Assembly (NCBI RefSeq): GCF_019331675.1
Contig: NZ_JAHBBJ010000017.1
Location: 1 to 64,000, forward strand
DNA: 64,000 nt
Source: Bifidobacterium miconisargentati
Lineage (GTDB): Bacteria > Actinomycetota > Actinomycetes > Actinomycetales > Bifidobacteriaceae
Direction of reading: 5' to 3'
The notes under the pieces are model-generated. The model had not been told where the DNA came from. It saw only the letters and a list, made by a program, of their open reading frames with translations, and made no database searches. Positions 53,559-62,891 of the stretch are shown here, in pieces. The first letter of the stretch is position 1; each line of letters starts with the position of its first letter. The translations under genes were made by a program, and so were the position numbers.

Positions 53559-54941
53559 ATGTCTCAATATGCTGCTCAGGCATCAACCGCGCTTGAATCC
53601 GGCTGGAAGCGGCGTGCCGCGCTGCTGCTCACCGGTCAGGCCTTCTCGCTGCTCGGCTCCAGCGTGGTGCAATTCGCCATCTGGTGGTGGATCGTGATGC
53701 AGACACGCACCGGCTCGGCCATGCTGCTGGCCACCTTGTTCGGCGTATTGCCGCAGTCGCTGGTCTCGATTTTCGGCGGGCCGATGGCGGACCGATACAA
53801 CCGCAAGGCGCTGATTATCCTGCCGGATCTGATTATCGCCGGTGTCACCGTGCTGCTGTCCGTCAGCTTCGCGCTGAACTGGGCGAGCCTGTCGCTGATT
53901 TTCATCGTGCTGCTGATTCGTTCGGCGGGCGGCGGCATCCAGCAACCGGCCGTGCAATCGTTTATTCCGGACGTGGTGCCGGAAGGCAAACTGTTGCGCA
54001 TCAATGCGGTGTACGGCGTGATCGATTCCGCGAACCGCATCGCGGCGCCGGCGCTCGCCGCGGTGCTTGTCAATCTGGTGCCGCTGTGGGCGATCCTGCT
54101 GGTGGACGTGACCACCGCGGTCATCGGCGTGAGCTTCGTCGCGATGATTCGGGTGCCGCGCGCGACTGAGCGCAACGGTGCGGTGGAATATGCGGCGGAA
54201 TCGCAGGGGAGCGCGACTGCGGGGACCGACGGTCCGGCCGGCGTCGCCGAAGTCGCAGCCGCCAATCCCGTCGCGATACTGCGGCGTACCTTCGCCGACC
54301 TCAAGGTCGGTCTGGTCTATGCGATGCGCCACGCGCATATCAAGGGCGTGATCCTGGGCGATGCGCTGACCTGCTTCGTGGCGGTCGCGCCGATGAACCT
54401 GACGCTGCTGCTGATGACCCGTGAATTCGACGGCATCGACCTGAACCTTGGATTCATCAACCTCACCACGGCATCCGACAAACTCGCCGCCAACGAGCTG
54501 GGCATGAGCGTCGGCATGCTGCTCGGCGGTGCGGTGATGTCCGCCATCGGACCGAAGCTGCTGCGCAAAAGCGTCGCGCAGATGTATGCGGTCGCATTCG
54601 GCATCGCCATGGTCGGCGTCACCGTCATCGGCCTAGGCGTCGTGCGCGATCTGATGCTCTATCTCGTCATCGATGTGCTCAACGGCGTCGCCTCGGCCGT
54701 GTGCGTCGGTCCGATGCGCACCGTGATGCAGTCCGAATCCGACGAGTCCATGGTCGGTCGCGTATTCGGCCTCGACACCATGCTGTCCACGCTCGGCATG
54801 CCGTTGGGCATGCTCATCTTCGCGCCGCTCGCTGACGTGATTCCGATTGCATGGGTATTCGTGGCAGGTGGTTTGCTGACGTTGCCGGTGGCTTGGTATG
54901 TGCTGATGCTGTCGCGCAAGGATGTGCCGGTGCGTGCTTGA
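53559..54941 (+). CDS. MFS transporter, MFS_3 (macrolide/enterobactin exporter-like)
   Basis: 460-residue exporter. LTGQAFSLLGSSVVQFAIWW, FGGPMADRYNRKALI and GGGIQQPAVQSFIPDVVPEG are hallmarks of the MefA/EntS group. About twelve hydrophobic segments, with a central polar loop of about 40 residues. ATG at 53559 was chosen because the domain starts shortly after; the ribosome site is weak and the frame extends to 53427. Confidence 0.83.
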   Translation: MSQYAAQASTALESGWKRRAALLLTGQAFSLLGSSVVQFAIWWWIVMQTRTGSAMLLATLFGVLPQSLVSIFGGPMADRYNRKALIILPDLIIAGVTVLLSVSFALNWASLSLIFIVLLIRSAGGGIQQPAVQSFIPDVVPEGKLLRINAVYGVIDSANRIAAPALAAVLVNLVPLWAILLVDVTTAVIGVSFVAMIRVPRATERNGAVEYAAESQGSATAGTDGPAGVAEVAAANPVAILRRTFADLKVGLVYAMRHAHIKGVILGDALTCFVAVAPMNLTLLLMTREFDGIDLNLGFINLTTASDKLAANELGMSVGMLLGGAVMSAIGPKLLRKSVAQMYAVAFGIAMVGVTVIGLGVVRDLMLYLVIDVLNGVASAVCVGPMRTVMQSESDESMVGRVFGLDTMLSTLGMPLGMLIFAPLADVIPIAWVFVAGGLLTLPVAWYVLMLSRKDVPVRA

Positions 54942-55021
54942 TGGGTGTCGGTTGGCAGCGGAATCGCGGAATCGGATGTGAACGGACTTTGCCGTGATTC
55001 CGCCGCCGCCGACCGGCCGGC

Positions 55022-55117
55022 TCACATCACAGCGCGCAGCTCATCCAGAAACGCGGCGGCAGTCGGAGTGAGCGGCTGACTTTTCTTCCAGACAATGGCT
55101 TGACGGCATTCCCGGTG
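55022..55117 (-). pseudogene. C-terminal remnant of a LysR regulator gene
   Basis: On the minus strand, codons ending at the TGA 55022-55024 read ...RQAIVWKKSQPLTPTAAAFL and then DELRAVM. This is the usual C terminus of LysR proteins and matches the end of the intact LysR at 61338 (VLAWKKQGTASPAAAAFARF). Upstream of about 55117 the similarity stops and the SDR gene begins at 55125. Only about 30 codons survive. Confidence 0.7.
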
Positions 55118-55124
55118 ACGCCGG

Positions 55125-55844
55125 TCACCACGGCAGCGGCCGGCCGTCGCGGAAGAATCCGCCGGTCGGGCCGTCGTCGGGCAGGGTGGCGGCCCAAGTC
55201 ACGCTTTTCGCGCTGACCTCGACCGGGCGGCCGAACATGCCGGAGCCGAAGGTGTCGGTGATGTCCGGGCAGACCGCATTGACGAGGATGCGGTCCGCGG
55301 CGAGTTCCTTCGCGGTCTTGATGGTCAGGCCGTTGAGCGCGAGCTTGGAAATGCCGTAGCCGGATGCGGGGATGCCCATCGAACCGTGCAGGAAGCCGTA
55401 TTGCGGATCGCCGTAGGAGCCGGCGCCGCTGGACACATTGACGATGCGGCCGTGCTCCGACTTGCGCAGCAGCGGGATGAACTTCTGGGTGACGTTCCAG
55501 GTGCCGATGACGTTGGTGTCGAGCACCATGCGCATCTCGGCGAGATCCTGCTTCTCGACCGATTCGCCCGCGCGCATGGACGCCGCGTTGTTGATGAGCA
55601 CGTCGAGCCGGCCGAACCGGCGTTCGACTTCCGCGGCGGCGGCCGTGACGCTGGCCTCGTCGGTGGTGTCCATCACCACGTAGCTGGCGGAGATGCCCTG
55701 GTCGATGAGTGCCTGGGCGAGCTGCGAGAGCTCGGGGCGGCGCGCGGCGAGGATGACGTGGTATCCGGCCTCGCCGAGCTGACGGGCGGTTTCGTAGCCG
55801 AGGCCGCCCTTGCGGCCCGAACCGGTGATGAGTGCGATCTGCAT
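55125..55844 (-). CDS. Short-chain dehydrogenase/reductase
   Basis: 239-residue SDR. The nucleotide site is LITGSGRKGGLGYETARQLG, with AARR after strand 2 favouring NADP; NNAAS, the catalytic Ser in VNVSSGAGSYG and Tyr/Lys in SGYGISKLALN follow. This resembles carbonyl reductase-type SDRs. The start at 55844 has AAGGAAG. It is followed downstream by the LysR remnant, which may once have regulated it. Its 5' side faces the flavoprotein gene, same direction. Confidence 0.88.
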   Translation of the reverse strand: MQIALITGSGRKGGLGYETARQLGEAGYHVILAARRPELSQLAQALIDQGISASYVVMDTTDEASVTAAAAEVERRFGRLDVLINNAASMRAGESVEKQDLAEMRMVLDTNVIGTWNVTQKFIPLLRKSEHGRIVNVSSGAGSYGDPQYGFLHGSMGIPASGYGISKLALNGLTIKTAKELAADRILVNAVCPDITDTFGSGMFGRPVEVSAKSVTWAATLPDDGPTGGFFRDGRPLPW

Positions 55845-55906
55845 GATGATGCTTCCTTGTTGCGCTATGGCTTGTTTGCGTCCTGTGTGCTTACGTGCCG
55901 TGCCGT

Positions 55907-56422
55907 TCAGAACTCGCGGCCGAGCTCACGGGCCTTGTCGAGGTAAGGAGTGCTGGCGACCTGACCGGGGGCGAACACACCGGAGGCGATCACCGAGCCC
56001 TTGATCTTCCAACCAAGGCTCTCGCCGAAGCACATCTGGTAATAGCCGAGCACGTTCTTGGTGAGCACCTCCTCGGGGCTGGCGCCGGCGACCAGCAGCG
56101 CGGATTCCTTGCCGGCCAGATCATCGTGTGCGTCGAACGGCAGACGGTCCATCATCGCCTTGATCTGCGCCGAGAACTGCATCCAATAGGTCGGCGTGGC
56201 GATGACGATGCCGTCCGCCGCCTTCATCTGCTCCATCACCTGCGTCATGTCATCGGCCGGCTGGTCGTAAGCGGTGAACGGGGCGATGTTCATGTCCGCG
56301 AGCGTGAGCTTGGTCGCGGTGTTGCCGGCGGCTTCGACCCCTTCGATGAAGGCGTCGGCGAGCATGTCGGCGTTGCCGCCCTTGGTGGGGCTGCCCTGGA
56401 TGACGAGGATGTGCTTGGTCAT
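55907..56422 (-). CDS. NADPH-dependent FMN reductase/flavodoxin-like oxidoreductase
   Basis: 171-residue flavoprotein. VIQGSPTKGGNADMLADAF is the FMN phosphate loop, and ADGIVIATPTYWMQFSAQIK-type sequence contacts the flavin. ATG at 56422 has AGGAA upstream. It is divergent from an HxlR regulator, the usual partner for such electrophile/quinone-responsive reductases; the SDR gene behind it may be cotranscribed. Confidence 0.85.
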   Translation of the reverse strand: MTKHILVIQGSPTKGGNADMLADAFIEGVEAAGNTATKLTLADMNIAPFTAYDQPADDMTQVMEQMKAADGIVIATPTYWMQFSAQIKAMMDRLPFDAHDDLAGKESALLVAGASPEEVLTKNVLGYYQMCFGESLGWKIKGSVIASGVFAPGQVASTPYLDKARELGREF

Positions 56423-56565
56423 GGTGATTCCTGTTCCTTTCGATGTCGCCGCGGTCGTACCGCGGTATTGCTGATAAGGACAGTATGCATCAGTACATAT
56501 ACTTTTCGTCCTTAGAATAAAAAACTGATTTTTGTGATATGGCAACGATGTTAGGATGGAAAACC

Positions 56566-56931
56566 ATGAGCAAGCATGTTGAAAACACCGGAGCCGACGG
56601 CATCACCGCCCCCACCTGCGCGATGGGTTATGCGTTCAAGGCCATCGAAGGCAAGTGGAAGCTGCCGGTCATGTATGTGCTCAGCGAACGCGGCGCCGCG
56701 CGATACAACGAGATCAAGCGCGAGCTCGGCATCACCAACATGATGCTCACCAACACCCTGCGCGACCTCGAGGAATACGGCCTCGTCAACCGCACCCAAT
56801 ACAACGAGGTCCCGCCGCGCGTCGAATATTCGCTGACCGACAACGGCTACGCCATCATCCCCGCCTTGAAGGAATTCGAAAAATGGGGCCAGCTGCTGCT
56901 TGATACGAAAGAAGGCGGCGCTCAGGACTGA
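56566..56931 (+). CDS. HxlR family transcriptional regulator
   Basis: 121-residue winged-helix regulator. The family N terminus APTCAMGYAFKAIEGKW contains the conserved Cys18 that senses electrophiles or oxidants in HypR/YodB relatives; ARYNEIKRELGITNMMLTNT and GLVNRTQYNEVPPRVEYSLT are the recognition helix and wing. ATG at 56566 has AGGATGG upstream; 56539 is an alternative start. Divergent from the flavoprotein gene that it probably controls. Confidence 0.9.
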   Translation: MSKHVENTGADGITAPTCAMGYAFKAIEGKWKLPVMYVLSERGAARYNEIKRELGITNMMLTNTLRDLEEYGLVNRTQYNEVPPRVEYSLTDNGYAIIPALKEFEKWGQLLLDTKEGGAQD

Positions 56932-56944
56932 ACGTCGCCTTCTT
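56909..56944 (+). terminator. Terminator overlapping the end of the hxlR-type gene
   Basis: AAGAAGGCGGCG (56909-56920) pairs with CGTCGCCTTCTT (56933-56944), one G-U pair. The left arm lies inside the last codons of the gene. Confidence 0.75.
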
Positions 56945-56997
56945 GTATGGCCCTTTACGCGGATTACGCCATCCGGTAGTACCTTCGGGGCTTGCGG

Positions 56998-57438
56998 CTA
57001 TTCAGCCCGCCAGATCATGCCGATGTGGGGGATGCCGTCCTCCAGGAATTCGTCGGAGACCGGCGTGAAACCGAGCTGCTCGTACAGCCTGCGCGCGTAG
57101 GTCTGCGCCTCGATGTGCACCACGTCGGCATGCATGCGCTCGCGTGCCACCGCAAGGCCCGCCTGCACGATGCGGGTACCGAGACCCTGCCTGCGGCGGG
57201 TGGCCAGCACGCGGCCCACGGAGGCCTCGGGGAACGTGACGCCGGGGTCAATCACGCGGCAGTAGGCGGCGATGCCGTCCTCGTCATGCAGGAACACATG
57301 CCAGCAGCGTCGGTCCGCCTCATCCACCTCCTGGTAGGCGCACTGCTGCTCCACCACGAACACCGCCACGCGCACGCGGTAGATCTCATACAATTCCGCC
57401 GCGCTCAGTTCCTCGAACCGTTTCACCGTCAACTGCAT
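56998..57438 (-). CDS. GNAT family N-acetyltransferase, ElaA-like
   Basis: 146-residue acetyltransferase. FEELSAAELYEIYRVRVAVF and VEQQCAYQEVDEADR are typical of ElaA, and the acetyl-CoA pyrophosphate loop is VGRVLATRRRQGLGTRIVQ. ATG at 57438 fits the family start; the ribosome site is weak and the frame is open from 57540. Substrate unknown. Confidence 0.87.
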   Translation of the reverse strand: MQLTVKRFEELSAAELYEIYRVRVAVFVVEQQCAYQEVDEADRRCWHVFLHDEDGIAAYCRVIDPGVTFPEASVGRVLATRRRQGLGTRIVQAGLAVARERMHADVVHIEAQTYARRLYEQLGFTPVSDEFLEDGIPHIGMIWRAE

Positions 57439-57581
57439 GCGGCCAGTGTACAAGCCGCAGGTGAATTCCATGCCCGCGATGCATGGCTGGATATCAGTGC
57501 GGCCTATTGGATGGGACGAGGTATCCGCGCTGTAATACAACCAACGGGTTCCCGCAATGGACGCATAGGTGAAGGAGCATT

Positions 57582-59005
<1,424 letters not shown>

Positions 59006-59170
59006 TTATTGATATGCCGCAATGCCTTAGGGCTATAAACGCGAGAGATGTGAATAGGCAATGTGTTCTGCAACTATGCGGCGCATATCACACTTTGTGC
59101 TGGAAAACCAGTCTGTTGCGCTTGAAATTGATTTCGTATGCTGAAGCCTGTGAATGAGCGTAATAATGTT

Positions 59171-59986
59171 ATGGCAACAACCGCGGATATCGAATCATCG
59201 CAGCTGCCCCAGGCCGATCGCGGCGCGGAGCATATGCAGGGCCATTGGGTGCTTGCCCAGCTCGGTAAACGGGTACTCAGGCCGGGCGGTGAGAAGCTGA
59301 CCAAACGCATGCTGGCGCATGTGACCATTACTGGCAAGCGTGTGGTGGAGTTCGCTCCGGGGCTGGGTCGCACGACCCGGCTGATTCTGAATGCCGGCCC
59401 ATCAGGATACACCGGGGTTGACCGGGACGGGCAGGTGACGAAGATCATCGGCCCGCTGGCTGCATCGGTGGGCGGGACATGCATCAATGCCGACGCCTCA
59501 CAAACTGGTTTGCCGGACGAATCGGCGGACGTGGTGATCGGCGAGGCGATGCTGACCATGCAGTCCGAGCGCGGCAAGCATGCAATCATCAGCGAAGCCC
59601 ATCGCATCCTCAAACCTGGCGGACTATACGCGATTCATGAAATGGGACTTGCGCCAGACGATATTAACGAATCCGTCAAGGATTCGATTCGCAAGGATTT
59701 GGCCCGAGCCATCAAGGTCAACGCGCGTCCGCTGACCGCCACCGAATGGCGGTCCGTACTCGAATCGGAAGGATTCGAGGTGCTGTGGAGCGGTGTGGAA
59801 CCGATGGCGTTGCTGAAAATGCGCCGCAATCTGGCGGACGAAGGCATCGGCGGCGTGCTGCGCATCATGCGCAATGTACTGACGCATCCGGATTTGCGTG
59901 CGCGCGTACTGGAAATGCGCCGTGTGTTCAACACCTATGGCGATGCGCTCACCGGCATCGCATTCGTGGCGCGGCGCAAGGCATGA
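59171..59986 (+). CDS. SAM-dependent methyltransferase
   Basis: 271-residue class I methyltransferase. Motif I is VVEFAPGLGRTTRLILNAG, the acidic residue after strand 2 is in YTGVDRDGQ, INADASQTGLPDESADVVIG gives motifs II/III, and HRILKPGGLYAIHEMGL post-III. The start is uncertain: ATG 59171 or ATG 59138, neither with a good ribosome site. A cupin gene follows after 118 bases; the substrate is unknown. Confidence 0.82.
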   Translation: MATTADIESSQLPQADRGAEHMQGHWVLAQLGKRVLRPGGEKLTKRMLAHVTITGKRVVEFAPGLGRTTRLILNAGPSGYTGVDRDGQVTKIIGPLAASVGGTCINADASQTGLPDESADVVIGEAMLTMQSERGKHAIISEAHRILKPGGLYAIHEMGLAPDDINESVKDSIRKDLARAIKVNARPLTATEWRSVLESEGFEVLWSGVEPMALLKMRRNLADEGIGGVLRIMRNVLTHPDLRARVLEMRRVFNTYGDALTGIAFVARRKA

Positions 59987-60104
59987 TGTCTGCAATGCCG
60001 CGACTGCAAGACTAAGCTGATGCTGAAACGTTAATTGAAGAAGCATGTGGCGGTCGGCATTGAAGCCGATGCCGCACATGCCATTACATATAAGGAGTCT
60101 TGAC

Positions 60105-60461
60105 ATGGCTGACGAAACCGCAACCGCGGCAGAGAATACCGATTCGATGGTCATGGAATTCATCGATGACCTGAATCCGCTGGTTGAAATCCAGCCGGAG
60201 GCCACCGTCTCCCGCACGGTGATGCAGGTGGAGGGGGCGAACGTGGTGCTGTTCTCCTTCGACAAAGGTCAGGAGCTCAGCGAACACACCGCGGCCATGC
60301 CGGTGCTGGTGCAATGCCTCGAGGGCCATCTCAAGGTGACCGGTGGAGGCAAGACCGTGGATCTCGTGCCCGGCGGCATCCTGCACTTCCCGACTCGCCT
60401 GCCGCACGCGGTCTATGCCGAGGAAGCATCCAAGATGATGCTGATTATGATGCGCCACTGA
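60105..60461 (+). CDS. Cupin domain protein
   Basis: 118-residue single cupin. The metal motifs are LSEHTAAMPVLVQCLEGHLK (His, Glu) and PTRLPHAVYAEEASKMMLI (His). AAGGAG stands at 60092-60097 before ATG 60105. Small cupins of this kind often go with stress or heme/NO-type regulation in anaerobes; the function here is not known. It converges with the acetyltransferase gene. Confidence 0.82.
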   Translation: MADETATAAENTDSMVMEFIDDLNPLVEIQPEATVSRTVMQVEGANVVLFSFDKGQELSEHTAAMPVLVQCLEGHLKVTGGGKTVDLVPGGILHFPTRLPHAVYAEEASKMMLIMMRH

Positions 60462-60541
60462 GCGCGGAATGCGGGCGCGTGGTGATGTGAGCTGCGCGCC
60501 CACATCGATTGAGAGGAACGAGCGGTTCGCGCCGCCTCGTA

Positions 60542-61111
60542 TCACACATGCCCGATTTCGCGGGCGGGATTGCCGGCGACGATGGCTCCGGCCGGCACGT
60601 CGTGGGTCACGATGGCGCCCGCTCCCACGATGGCGCCGTCGCCGATGGTCACGTTCTGCAGCACGATGGCGCCCGCGCCGATCCACACATGCTTGCCGAT
60701 GGTGATCGGAAGACTTGTGGTGGTGGCGCGGTCCATCGGGTTCTTGCTGTGGTTGATGGTGATGAGCTGCACATTCGGGCCGATGAAGGTGCCGTCGCCG
60801 ATGGTGATGCCGCCGCGGTCCATCAACGTGCAGCCCCAGTTGATGAACACGCCCCGGCCGATTTCGATATTGTGCCCGAAATCCGTATAGAACGGCGGAT
60901 TGAAGCGGAAGGACGGGTCGACCGGATGGCCGACGATCCGCTCGAACAGGGTGTGCGCCTCGCGGGGCTCGTGATAGCCGGTGTTGAGCTCGATGCAGAG
61001 CCGCTTGGTCTCGTTGATGATGGTCGCGATGGCGCAATAGCCGGGGTCGCACGGATTGACCGGCTCTCCGGAACGGTCGCGTTCGAGGATGTCGGCTGCT
61101 GTGACTGTCAT
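60542..61111 (-). CDS. Sugar O-acetyltransferase, LacA/NodL type (copy 3)
   Basis: 189-residue beta-helix acetyltransferase. Hexapeptide repeats include [40 protein letters not shown] (catalytic His) and [20 protein letters not shown]. The start at 61111 has AAGGAG. The Mac-like N terminus is shorter and more divergent than in copies 1 and 2 (34260, 42086). Confidence 0.87.
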   Translation of the reverse strand: MTVTAADILERDRSGEPVNPCDPGYCAIATIINETKRLCIELNTGYHEPREAHTLFERIVGHPVDPSFRFNPPFYTDFGHNIEIGRGVFINWGCTLMDRGGITIGDGTFIGPNVQLITINHSKNPMDRATTTSLPITIGKHVWIGAGAIVLQNVTIGDGAIVGAGAIVTHDVPAGAIVAGNPAREIGHV

Positions 61112-61205
61112 GATGGCTCCTTCGTTGAATCTGCCATCATTGAACCGCGGCGGACGGGTGGCGTCTAATACCTATGGTTTATGCACGTTCATGCTGTTGG
61201 GGCAT

Positions 61206-61337
61206 GAACGGGACTCCCCTCAGTCAGCCTATGGCTGACAGCTCCCCTCAGAGAGGGGAGCCGGACACTCTGGCACATCACGTGATTGAGACCGATTGAT
61301 AGCGCACTTAGAGAGGGGAGCCGGACGCTCCGGCGCA
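61206..61337. repeat. Repeat A copy with a partial duplication of the LysR 3' end
   Basis: CCCCTCAGTCAGCCTATGGC...GACAGCTCCCCTCAGAGAGG is a repeat A copy. After it, AGAGAGGGGAGCCGGACACT (61252 on) recurs as AGAGAGGGGAGCCGGACGCT (61312 on), 60 bases later, each followed by a GG(C)ACATCAC/GCGCATCAC stretch. The second copy runs into the LysR stop codon at 61338, so the tail of this gene seems to have been duplicated together with the repeat. Confidence 0.6.
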
Positions 61338-62201
61338 TCACATCGTCTGCAGGAACCTGGCGAACGCGGCCGCCGCCGGGGAGGCCGTGCCCTGTTTCTT
61401 CCATGCCAGCACCGAACTGCTTTCCAGCGATGGCGAGAGCCGTACCCCGCGCACGCCCGGATAGGTGGTGCCGTGATCGAGGCACAGGTACAGTCCGAGG
61501 CCGCTTGCCGCCATCGCCGCGCCGTTCGCGGGCAGGTTGCAGGTGCCGGCGATGTTGAGATGCGGGGCGTAGGGGCCGAACCAGTTCAGCACCACGCGGC
61601 GCACCGGCTCGCGCGAGGGCAGGAGCAGCGACTCGTTGGCCAGATCGGCGGGGGAGAGGGAGTCGTGGGTCTGCAAGGCGTGGCCGTCCGGCACCATCGC
61701 GCACCAGTGTTCGGTGATGTTGGTGCGCAGGAATTCGTATCGACTGGTGTCCACCGGGTCGGCGAGCAGGCCGAAATCCATCAATCCCTGTTCGAGCTGG
61801 TCTTGGATCACGTCCGCCGTGGTGCTGATGACGTTGAACCGCACGCCGGGATGCAGGGTGCGGAACGCGGCCATGCGGTCGGCGAGGAACGCCATGGCGC
61901 GCACCTCGCCGCATCCGGCCGTGATGTCGCCGCCCAATTCGTAACCGGATTGCTTGAGCTCGTATTCCGCCTTGTCCGTAAGGGAGACGATGGTCTGCGC
62001 ACGGTCACGCAGCAGACGGCCGGCCTCGGTCAGCGTGATCGCGTGGCTGCCGCGTTCGAACAACGTGACGCCGAGTTCCTCCTCCAGTTGCTTCAGCTGG
62101 CGGGACAACGTGGGCTGGGAGATGCGCAATAGCTGCGCGGCCCACGTGATGTTGCCTTCCTCGGCCACCGCCAGAAAATACCTGAGCACGCGCAATTCCA
62201 T
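61338..62201 (-). CDS. LysR family transcriptional regulator
   Basis: 287-residue regulator. The helix-turn-helix is MELRVLRYFLAVAEEGNITW, AAQLLRISQPTLSRQLKQLE; the sensor domain has GDITAGCGEVRAMAFLADRM and ends VLAWKKQGTASPAAAAFARF. ATG at 62201 has GGGGAG upstream. It does not belong to the MYDKR/MYDRR pair but its C terminus matches the remnant at 55022. The neighbouring targets are not obvious; the MFS gene at 62892 is divergent across a pseudogene. Confidence 0.88.
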   Translation of the reverse strand: MELRVLRYFLAVAEEGNITWAAQLLRISQPTLSRQLKQLEEELGVTLFERGSHAITLTEAGRLLRDRAQTIVSLTDKAEYELKQSGYELGGDITAGCGEVRAMAFLADRMAAFRTLHPGVRFNVISTTADVIQDQLEQGLMDFGLLADPVDTSRYEFLRTNITEHWCAMVPDGHALQTHDSLSPADLANESLLLPSREPVRRVVLNWFGPYAPHLNIAGTCNLPANGAAMAASGLGLYLCLDHGTTYPGVRGVRLSPSLESSSVLAWKKQGTASPAAAAFARFLQTM

Positions 62202-62340
62202 GGTTTCGCTCCCCGTTCCGGTCGGCCTGAGAACGGCCGTCGACGCATCCATTGTAAAGGCTAGACTTCACGGAAAAGGGTTACGCCGGCACGCGGCATC
62301 GTCGGCGAGGTTCCCGTTGGCGTGCGGCAAGGGAGGATGC

Positions 62341-62795
62341 ATGACGAGGATTCTGGTCGTGGAGGATGAGCGGGCGCTCAACGACATCACCTGCGATACG
62401 CTGCGCGACGCCGGCTACGAGGCGACCGGCTGCCTCGACGCCAACCGCGCGTTCGATGCGATGCGCGGCACCTTGTACGACCTCGTGGTCTCCGACATCA
62501 GCTCGGTATCGACGGCTACGAACTGGCCGCACGTATCCGCGCGATCGACCCGAACATCCCCATCATCTTCATGACCGCACGCGATGACATCATGTCGAAA
62601 CGCCGTGGTTTCCTCGCCGCCATGCTCGTGCTGATGGTCATCCTTGCCGTCCCCGGCTTCGCCTGCTGGATCGCCGCGTACCCCGTATGCCGCGCAATCG
62701 CCGCGTCGACCGGCCGCCGCAATGCCCAGACCATCGAGCATCTGTACGACCTCAACGACGACGTGTGCCGCAAGGCAAGCGGATTGCTCTCCTGA
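62341..62795 (+). pseudogene. Broken response regulator fused to a membrane-helix fragment
   Basis: 62341-62500 encodes a receiver start (MTRILVVEDERALNDITCDT to VVSDI, with the phosphoacceptor Asp). There the reading frame shifts: the expected continuation IDGYELAARIRAIDPNIPII and IFMTARDDIMSKRRGF is in another frame (about 62508-62605). From RRGFLAAMLVLMVILAVPGF a single hydrophobic helix and a polar tail follow to the stop at 62795. The rest of the receiver and the DNA-binding domain are missing. The second part may be the start of a former sensor kinase, joined by deletion. Confidence 0.7.
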
Positions 62796-62891
62796 TCGTT
62801 GTCCGAGCAACCGAGGTATGTTGCGCTATTGCGAAGGCGGACATGCATGCCGTATGACGCATGATGTTGAAGAGGGGATATCGCATACAGG

